A DNA stretch of 12,678 bases from CAYSLC01 sp964431545 (lineage in GTDB: Bacteria; Desulfobacterota; Desulfobacteria; Desulfobacterales; JAABSP01), in NCBI GenBank assembly GCA_964431545.1, contig CAYSLC010000162.1, positions 1 through 12,678 of the forward strand, written 5' to 3'. Positions 1 through 5,317 of the stretch are shown piece after piece. The translations under genes and the position numbers were made by a program. The notes beneath the pieces are model-generated. The model searched no databases. It saw only the letters and a program-made list of their open reading frames with translations, and was not told where the DNA came from. Position 1 is the first letter of the stretch. Each line of letters starts with the position of its first letter.

Positions 1-207
1 CCCGACATCTCCGAGGAGACCGTCTACCTGATCACCAAGACCATCTACGAAAACCTGCCCTTCCTGGTGGGGATCCACAAGGCGACCAAGGCCATGAGTC
101 TGGAACGGGCCATCACCGGCCTGCCGGTGCCCCTCCACCCGGGCGCGGCCAAGTTCTACAAGGAAAAGGGGATCGCCATTCCGGCGGAACTCATGAAGAA
201 CGAATAG
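1..207 (+). CDS. TAXI-family TRAP transporter solute-binding protein, C-terminal fragment
   Basis: The reading frame is open from the first base and ends at TAG 205-207, leaving 68 codons; the N-terminal part lies outside the window. The segment reads as the end of a TAXI-type periplasmic receptor: a helix of the type ETVYLITKTIYEN, then AITGLPVPLHPGAAKFYKEK close to the C-terminus. The LHPGA..FYKEKG ending is characteristic of this family (TAXI = TRAP-associated extracytoplasmic immunogenic). Such proteins capture organic acids, amino acids or similar solutes in the periplasm and hand them to a TRAP permease. The next gene on the same strand is the matching fused permease, which supports the call. 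The substrate cannot be told from this fragment. The signal peptide is not visible because the gene is cut. Confidence 0.85.
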   Translation, partial: PDISEETVYLITKTIYENLPFLVGIHKATKAMSLERAITGLPVPLHPGAAKFYKEKGIAIPAELMKNE

Positions 208-219
208 ACCCTCTCGGCC

Positions 220-253
220 CGGGTCGCGCCCTCCGAGCCGGCGGCGCGACCCG
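220..253 (+). promoter_or_regulatory. Intergenic stem-loop between TRAP receptor and permease genes
   Basis: CGGGTCGCGCC (220-230) is a perfect 11-bp reverse complement of GGCGCGACCCG (243-253), with a 12-nt loop. It starts 13 nt after the receptor stop codon and ends 36 nt before the permease ATG. No T run follows (next bases AAATCGCCCC), so it is not a classical rho-independent terminator. In transporter operons such hairpins after the binding-protein gene often protect the upstream mRNA or partly stop transcription, so that more receptor than permease is made. That role here is inferred. Confidence 0.6.
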
Positions 254-289
254 AAATCGCCCCCGAACCTCCTTCTCCGGAGCCCTTCC

Positions 290-2233
290 ATGCCCGATAC
301 CTCCGAACCGAACGGCGCCGACGGCGCCGTCGAGACCGATCGGACCGGCGAAGTCCTCGCCACCCAGCGGAAGCTGACCGGCACCCACGCCCGGATCATC
401 TACTGGGCCGGGGTGGCCACGTCCCTGTTCCACCTCTGGGTCAATACCATCGGCATCATGCCGGAGATCCAGCGAAACGCCCTCCACTTCGCCCTGATCC
501 TCTTTCTGGGGTATATCATCTACCCCTTCCGCAAGGGGGCGGCCCGGTGGACCCTCCGGCTCGACTACGGGCTGGCCGTCCTCTCGGTGATCACCGGCGT
601 CTATCTGGTCCTCTTCGAGGACGCCCTCCACGCCCGAAACGAAGTGCCCACCCAGGTGGACCTGGTCTTCGCGGCGATCGCCATCATCCTGATGATCGAG
701 ATCACCCGGCGCACGGCCGGATACATCATCCCGGTCCTGGCGGTCCTGTTTCTCAGCTACGGGCTCTGGCTGGGGAAATACTTCAGCGGCCTCTGGAACT
801 TCCCCGGAGTGACGGTGGAGCGGATGCTCTACCGGATGTACTTCGCTCCGGACGGCATCTTCGGCACCATCGCCACCATCTCGTCCACCTTCGTCTTCCT
901 CTTCGTCCTCTTCGGGGCGTTCCTGCTGAAATCGGGGGCCGGGGATTTCATCATCCGGCTGTCCATCGCCATGATGGGCCGGATGATCGGCGGGCCGGCC
1001 AAGATGGCGGTCTTCGCCAGCGGACTCATGGGGTCGATCTCCGGCAGCGCCGTGGCCAACACCGTGGGCACCGGCTCCATCACCATCCCCCTGATGAAGA
1101 AGGTGGGGTTCACCCCCCGGTTCGCCGGCGGCATCGAGGCGGCCGCCTCCACCGGCGGTCAGCTGATGCCGCCCATCATGGGGGCCGGCGCCTTCATCAT
1201 GAGCCAGTGGACCCAGATCCCCTACCTGACCATCGTGGGGGTGGCCATCATCCCGGCCATGCTCTACTTTCTGAGCGTCGCCTTCTTCATCCACCTGCGG
1301 GCCAAGCGGCGGGGGCTCAAGCCCATGGATCACGAGGAGATCCCCCGGATCCGGGACGTGCTCAAGGAGGGGTGGAACTTCTTCATCCCCGTGCTGGTCC
1401 TCATGGGCCTTCTGATTTGGGGGTTCACCCCCACCTTCGCGGCGAGCGGCGGCATCGCCGCCATCGTGGTCTCCTCGTGGATCAATCCGTACACACGGAT
1501 GGGCCTCCGGGACATCATCGACGCACTGGCGCTGGGGGCGAAGAACATGGTGACCACCGGGGTCATCCTCCTGTGCTCCGGAATCGTCATCGGGGTGGTC
1601 CTCATGGTGGGGGCCGGGATCAAGTTCTCCCTGCTCATCTCAAGCCTCTCCGGGGGAAGCCTGTTCATCACCATCGTCCTGGTGGCTTTGGCCTCTTTGA
1701 TTTTGGGGATGGGGCTTCCGGTGACCGCCTCCTACATCGTCCTGGCGGTGCTGGCCGCCCCCTCCATGGAGATGCTCGGCACCTCCCTCATCGCGGCCCA
1801 CATGCTGATCTTCTGGTACTCCCAGGACGCCAACGTCACCCCGCCGGTCTGTCTGGCCGCCTACTCGGCGGCGGGCATCTCCGGGAGCAAGCCCCTGGAG
1901 ACGGGGTTCGCGTCGTGGAAGCTGGCCAAGGGGCTCTACGTGATCCCCCTCCTGTTCGTCTACACGCCGATCCTGTTCACCGGACCCACCTGGCGGGTCA
2001 TCGAAACATCGATCACCGCCCTGGCCGGGCTCTTCTGCGCGGCCGTCTTCTTCGAGGGGTTCCACGTGATCCTGCTCAACTGGCTCTTCCGGATCGTCTA
2101 TCTCGGATGCGCCGTCCTCCTTTTGTGGCCCCTGATGAAGCTCCATGTGGCCGGTATTCTGCTGCTGGCGGGGCTCTACATCGCCCAGAAGATTCTGGAG
2201 AAGCGGCGGCCGGAGACGGCTCCGAGTCTATAA
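290..2233 (+). CDS. TRAP transporter permease, fused small and large subunits (4TM/12TM type)
   Basis: A 647-aa integral membrane protein. It would drive Na+- or H+-coupled uptake of the solute delivered by the TAXI receptor encoded just upstream. The N-terminal part (about 33-160) has four hydrophobic segments corresponding to the small DctQ-like subunit. Residues about 185-560 are the DctM-like large subunit, with its hallmark stretch at 245-300 (GSISGSAVANTVGTGSI, then EAAASTGGQLMPPIMGAGAF) and a second inverted-repeat motif near 472-530 (GMGLPVTASYIV, SQDANVTPPV). Two or three more membrane segments follow at about 570-635, before a basic tail. The first 30 residues are polar and cytoplasmic. 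The ATG at 290 is preceded by CCGGAG (277-282), 7 nt away. The length and the fused architecture are usual for permeases paired with TAXI receptors. The substrate is unknown. It converges on purB, with 18 bp between the stop codons. Confidence 0.93.
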   Translation: MPDTSEPNGADGAVETDRTGEVLATQRKLTGTHARIIYWAGVATSLFHLWVNTIGIMPEIQRNALHFALILFLGYIIYPFRKGAARWTLRLDYGLAVLSVITGVYLVLFEDALHARNEVPTQVDLVFAAIAIILMIEITRRTAGYIIPVLAVLFLSYGLWLGKYFSGLWNFPGVTVERMLYRMYFAPDGIFGTIATISSTFVFLFVLFGAFLLKSGAGDFIIRLSIAMMGRMIGGPAKMAVFASGLMGSISGSAVANTVGTGSITIPLMKKVGFTPRFAGGIEAAASTGGQLMPPIMGAGAFIMSQWTQIPYLTIVGVAIIPAMLYFLSVAFFIHLRAKRRGLKPMDHEEIPRIRDVLKEGWNFFIPVLVLMGLLIWGFTPTFAASGGIAAIVVSSWINPYTRMGLRDIIDALALGAKNMVTTGVILLCSGIVIGVVLMVGAGIKFSLLISSLSGGSLFITIVLVALASLILGMGLPVTASYIVLAVLAAPSMEMLGTSLIAAHMLIFWYSQDANVTPPVCLAAYSAAGISGSKPLETGFASWKLAKGLYVIPLLFVYTPILFTGPTWRVIETSITALAGLFCAAVFFEGFHVILLNWLFRIVYLGCAVLLLWPLMKLHVAGILLLAGLYIAQKILEKRRPETAPSL

Positions 2234-2251
2234 GCGGACCGCCGCCCGTTT

Positions 2252-3610
2252 TCAGGACGGAAAATCGATGATGCCGATGTAGGACGTGGGCGTCAGGCTC
2301 TTGAGTTCCGCCTTGACGTCACCGGAGACGTCCAGCCCGTCGATGAAATCGGCGATGGCCTCCCGGTCGATCCGGTCGTGGGTCCGGGTGAGGTCCTTGA
2401 GGGCCTCGTAGGGGGCGGGATACCCCTCCCGGCGGAGGAGGGTCTGGATCCCCTCGGCCACCACGGCCCAGTTCTCCTCGAGATCGGCCCGGAGCTTCTC
2501 CTCGTTGAGGATCAATTTGCCCAGGCCCCGGGAGAGGGATTTGAGGGCGATGAGGGTGTGGGCCATGGGGACGCCGATGTTCCGCGTCACGGTGGAATCG
2601 GTGAGGTCCCGCTGGAGCCTGGAGATGGGTAGCTTCTCCGCCAGGTGCCCGAACAGGGCGTTGGCCGCCCCGAGGTTCCCTTCGGAGTTCTCGAAGTCGA
2701 TGGGGTTGACCTTGTGGGGCATGGTGGACGACCCCACCTCCCCGGCCCGGATCCGCTGCTTGAAGTAGTCCATGGAGATGTAGGTCCAGATGTCCCGGTC
2801 GAGGTCGATGAGGATGGTGTTGATCCGCCGGAGGGCGTCGCAGAAGGCGGCCAGATTGTCGTAGGGTTCGATCTGGGTGGTGGTCCGGGTCCGGTGGAGG
2901 CCGAGGACGTTGTTGACCAGGTTGTCGGCGAAGGAAGGCCAGTCGATCTCGGGGTAGGCGAGCCGGTGGGCGTTGAAGTTGCCGGTGGCGCCCCCGAACT
3001 TGGCGGAGAAGGGGATGTAACGCATCTGCTCCTTCTGGCCGATGATCCGCTCCACGAACACCCGGAGTTCCTTTCCCAGGGTGGTGGGGGAGGCCGGCTG
3101 TCCGTGGGTCCGGGCGAGCATGGGGACCTTCCTCCACTCGGCCGCCATCCGGGCGAGGGTCTCCACGGCCGCATCGAGGGCCGGTTCCACCACCGCTGTC
3201 CAGGCATCCTTGAGGGAGCAGGGGACCGCGGTGTTGTTGATGTCCTGGGAGGTGAGGCCGAAATGGATGAACTCCTTGTACCCGCCCAGCCCCAGGCCAT
3301 CGAACTTCTCCTTCAAAAAGTATTCCACCGCCTTCACATCGTGGTTGGTCCCGGCCTCGATCTCCTTGACGCGCCGGGCGTCCTCTCCGGAAAAGTCCTC
3401 GTGAATGGCCCGGAGGGGCGCCTTCATCTTCTTGTCGAACCCTTTGAACGGGGGCAGTTTCAGGTTGACCAGGGCGATGAAATACTCCACCTCCACCAGG
3501 ACCCGGTACCGGATCAGGGCGCCTTCGGAGAAGTAATCGGCCAACGGCGCGGTGAGCCGCCGGTACCGGCCGTCGATGGGGGAGATTGCGTCGAGTGTCG
3601 AGATGTCCAT
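2252..3610 (-). CDS. purB: Adenylosuccinate lyase
   Basis: A 452-aa cytoplasmic enzyme of the fumarase/aspartase superfamily. It catalyses two fumarate-releasing steps of purine synthesis: SAICAR to AICAR, and adenylosuccinate to AMP. It belongs to the E. coli-like subgroup by length and by its N-terminus (SPIDGRY at 10-16). Visible family motifs are TSQDINNTA (120-128), THGQPASPTTLGKE (168-181) with the probable general acid His169, and the signature loop GSSTMPHKVNPIDFENSEGN (293-312), whose Ser295 matches the catalytic serine of E. coli PurB. The C-terminal helices run to SYIGIIDFPS. The chosen ATG (complement of 3608-3610) has GGAGG at 3617-3621, 6 nt upstream, and the protein starts as the family does. 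The gene stands alone on the minus strand between the TRAP genes and the chemosensory cluster and has its own likely promoter. I see no truncation or key-residue loss. Confidence 0.97.
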   Translation of the reverse strand: MDISTLDAISPIDGRYRRLTAPLADYFSEGALIRYRVLVEVEYFIALVNLKLPPFKGFDKKMKAPLRAIHEDFSGEDARRVKEIEAGTNHDVKAVEYFLKEKFDGLGLGGYKEFIHFGLTSQDINNTAVPCSLKDAWTAVVEPALDAAVETLARMAAEWRKVPMLARTHGQPASPTTLGKELRVFVERIIGQKEQMRYIPFSAKFGGATGNFNAHRLAYPEIDWPSFADNLVNNVLGLHRTRTTTQIEPYDNLAAFCDALRRINTILIDLDRDIWTYISMDYFKQRIRAGEVGSSTMPHKVNPIDFENSEGNLGAANALFGHLAEKLPISRLQRDLTDSTVTRNIGVPMAHTLIALKSLSRGLGKLILNEEKLRADLEENWAVVAEGIQTLLRREGYPAPYEALKDLTRTHDRIDREAIADFIDGLDVSGDVKAELKSLTPTSYIGIIDFPS

Positions 3611-3692
3611 GGGGTCCCTCCAGGGTTCGATTTGGCTTCGGTTCGCGTCCGCCGGCGGCCGGTCCCGTCCGTCGTCCGCGCGTCTCGGTACG

Positions 3693-3722
3693 CCTATATC
3701 GGTTATCCCCGGCCGGTGTCAA
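3693..3722 (-). promoter_or_regulatory. Probable sigma70-type promoter of purB
   Basis: On the minus strand, TTGACA (complement of 3717-3722, a perfect -35) is followed after 18 nt by TATAGG (complement of 3693-3698, a 4/6 match to the -10 box). It lies in one of the few AT-containing patches upstream of purB and would give a leader of about 75 nt. The perfect -35 hexamer in GC-rich DNA is the main support; the -10 is only fair. Confidence 0.55.
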
Positions 3723-3742
3723 GACGAAGCGACGACCGGGGG

Positions 3743-3789
3743 CGGAGGAATCCCGGCGGGAGGCCGACACCGGCCCGGGGATTCCTCCG
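3743..3789. repeat. 12-bp perfect inverted repeat, possible operator or RNA hairpin
   Basis: CGGAGGAATCCC (3743-3754) and its exact reverse complement GGGATTCCTCCG (3778-3789) are separated by 23 nt, giving arm centres 35 bp apart. A smaller GGCC/GGCC stem (3762-3765 with 3772-3775) can form inside the loop. It begins about 20 bp upstream of the purB -35 box, between two divergent genes, so it could be a site for a dimeric regulator of either side. A long hairpin is the alternative reading. No T run follows on either strand, so a terminator is unlikely. Confidence 0.5.
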
Positions 3790-3933
3790 GCGCTCCCCAA
3801 CGCCGATTCTCGATCCTTCCCCGCCGCCTCGGTGATCTCCGGATGAGCCGGAGGCCGGGACGCCGGTCGGCCGTGGACGCGGGACAAAAAAGTATCTCTT
3901 CCCCCGGACCCCGGATTATGGTAGATATCTCAA

Positions 3934-4027
3934 CCCCGATGACGGAAGGGGTGGAAACCCTTTTTTCCCCGATGACCTTTATGATAAAACGCATACACAG
4001 CGGCATATGGAACCGAGCCCCGATGAC
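3934..4027 (+). repeat. Three direct copies of CCCCGATGAC upstream of and at the start of the phosphatase gene
   Basis: The identical 10-mer CCCCGATGAC occurs at 3934-3943, 3967-3976 and 4018-4027, with starts 33 and 51 bp apart. The first and third copies share two further bases (GG). The third copy lies inside the first codons of the gene that begins at 4007. Three exact copies within 94 bp suggest a repeated protein-binding site controlling the rightward operon. No regulator can be named. The GC-rich, C-rich composition raises the chance level somewhat. Confidence 0.4.
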
Positions 4028-5317
4028 GGCATGACCGGACACATCCTCATCGCCGAGGACGAGGAGTACCTCCGGACGTTTTTGATCGCCATCCTCCGGA
4101 GGGCCGGGTACGGGGTGACGGCCGTGGAGAACGGCGGCGAGGCGTTGCGGGCGCTTCTCGATCCCGAAGGGCGGGACGCGGCGGTGGATCTTTTGCTCAC
4201 CGACATCAAGATGCCCGGCACCGACGGGCTGGCCCTGGTCCGGGCCCTCCGCGCCCATGGCGTCGATATCCCCACGGTGGCCATGACCGGGTACGGCGAC
4301 AAGGAGATCGTGGTCCAGCTCCTCAAAAGCGGGTGCCGGGACTACCTGGAGAAACCGTTCACGGGAACGGAGATCCTGACGTGCATCGAGCGGGTCCTCC
4401 AGGAGGTGGCCGCGGAATCCGAAAGCCGGGGGACGGCGAAGCGGCCGGCCGGCGCGGAGGCGTCCCGGCTCTCCCGGGACATCCGCACCTACAAGCGGAA
4501 CCTCGACCGGCTGAGCGCCCAGTTCGACTCGGCGGTGGGGGTCTACCATGAACTGGTGGATATCCCGGACCGGCCCACCGGGATCCCCTTTGCCTGGAAG
4601 AACCGGCCCCTGGCCGAACTGGGGGGGGATTTCATCGGCATCGAAAGCCGGTCCGCCACCCACGATATCCTGGTCGCCGACGTGGCCGGGCACGACATCG
4701 GCGCCTCCTTCCACACGGTGCTCATCAAGGCCTTCTTCGAGGAGAACGCCCGGCAGCGAAACGACGGACCGACCCTCTTCCGGCTGCTCCACCGCCATCT
4801 GATCGAGAGCGGGAAATACCAGCGGATGATCACCGCCCTCTTCCTGCGGATCGACCTGGAAGCCGGCGTCGGCCGACTGACCACGGCGGGCCATCCGCCC
4901 CTGATCCACCTGCGGGCGGCGGCCGATCGCCCCGACCGCCGCTCCTCGGAAGGGCCGGTTCTGGGCATCGACGACGAGGCGGATTTCCGTTCCATCGAGT
5001 TCCGACTGGCGCCCGGCGACCGCCTGTTCCTCCATACCGACGGCGTCACCGGAATCTCCCGCCTCGACACGTCGGACTGGAAGATGAAAAAGCTTTCCGC
5101 CCGGGGGTTGGAACGGATCCTCATGGACCGCCGGGACCTGCCCCTTTCCGGGATGGTCTCCGCCGTCTGGCGGGAGGTGCTCGACTTCTGCGACGGAAAG
5201 CCCGGCGACGACATGCTTCTGGCGGGGGTGGAAATCCCGGCACGCCCCGGCCCCGGGAACGAAACCCCCTCGACCGGGGCGGAGGCGGCCGGAGAAAGGG
5301 AAACCGACGGCCCATGA
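4007..5317 (+). CDS. Response regulator with SpoIIE/RsbU-type PP2C serine phosphatase domain
   Basis: A 436-aa soluble protein. Residues 11-128 form a receiver domain: acidic pair E17/D18, phosphoacceptor D66 in LLLTDIKMPGTDG, T94, and K116 followed by proline. A charged helical linker (about 145-185) leads to a PP2C/SpoIIE phosphatase domain (about 195-405) with the metal-binding motifs GGDF (D208), VADVAGHD (D225), TAGHPP and HTDGVTG (D345). Known proteins of this build dephosphorylate STAS anti-anti-sigma factors when the receiver is phosphorylated. A STAS domain is encoded at the end of the next gene, the obvious candidate substrate. The gene ends in a 4-bp ATGA overlap with that gene. 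Start choice is uncertain: ATG 4007 has only weak Shine-Dalgarno pairing, and ATG 4031 (MTGHILIAEDE) would also give a complete receiver domain. The last 30 residues are polar and look disordered. Confidence 0.92.
   Translation: MEPSPDDGMTGHILIAEDEEYLRTFLIAILRRAGYGVTAVENGGEALRALLDPEGRDAAVDLLLTDIKMPGTDGLALVRALRAHGVDIPTVAMTGYGDKEIVVQLLKSGCRDYLEKPFTGTEILTCIERVLQEVAAESESRGTAKRPAGAEASRLSRDIRTYKRNLDRLSAQFDSAVGVYHELVDIPDRPTGIPFAWKNRPLAELGGDFIGIESRSATHDILVADVAGHDIGASFHTVLIKAFFEENARQRNDGPTLFRLLHRHLIESGKYQRMITALFLRIDLEAGVGRLTTAGHPPLIHLRAAADRPDRRSSEGPVLGIDDEADFRSIEFRLAPGDRLFLHTDGVTGISRLDTSDWKMKKLSARGLERILMDRRDLPLSGMVSAVWREVLDFCDGKPGDDMLLAGVEIPARPGPGNETPSTGAEAAGERETDGP

Larger units (their letters stand above)
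3611..4006. other. Divergent intergenic region (396 bp) between purB and the chemosensory operon
   Basis: No convincing gene lies here; open frames crossing it are low-complexity translations of GC-rich DNA without family resemblance. It holds the purB ribosome binding site and promoter on the left, a 12-bp inverted repeat in the middle (3743-3789), a smaller perfect hairpin CTCCGG-ATGAG-CCGGAG (3837-3853), and a more AT-rich stretch near 3884-3995 that should contain the control region of the rightward operon. In that stretch are the palindrome AGATATCT (3923-3930), a weak stem AAGGG/CCCTT followed by TTTT (3946-3966), and copies of CCCCGATGAC. Confidence 0.7.

Noticed and set aside
191..1333. 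Long minus-strand open frame opposite the TRAP permease
   Set aside because: Its translation is dominated by Gly, Asp, Glu, His, Arg and Pro with no fold or family pattern. It is the mirror of GC-rich codon usage opposite a clear membrane protein.
2204..2260. Shared terminator between the convergent TRAP and purB genes
   Set aside because: CGGCGG (2204-2209) and CCGCCG (2239-2244) could pair only across a 29-nt loop partly inside the coding region, and no strong hairpin with a T run is present on either strand.
3946..3966. Terminator or attenuator candidate: AAGGG/CCCTT stem followed by TTTT
   Set aside because: The stem has only 5 bp with two A-T pairs, and no upstream gene on this strand needs termination; it may be chance.
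3957..3985. Possible sigma70 promoter for the rightward operon with -10 TATGAT at 3980-3985
   Set aside because: The -10 is a 5/6 match, but no acceptable -35 box lies 16-18 nt upstream, so I did not list it as a promoter. No convincing sigma28 or sigma54 site was found either.
3552..4034. Plus-strand open frame spanning the purB start and the divergent gap
   Set aside because: It runs opposite the purB N-terminus, has no ribosome binding site or family resemblance, and overlaps the start of the phosphatase gene.
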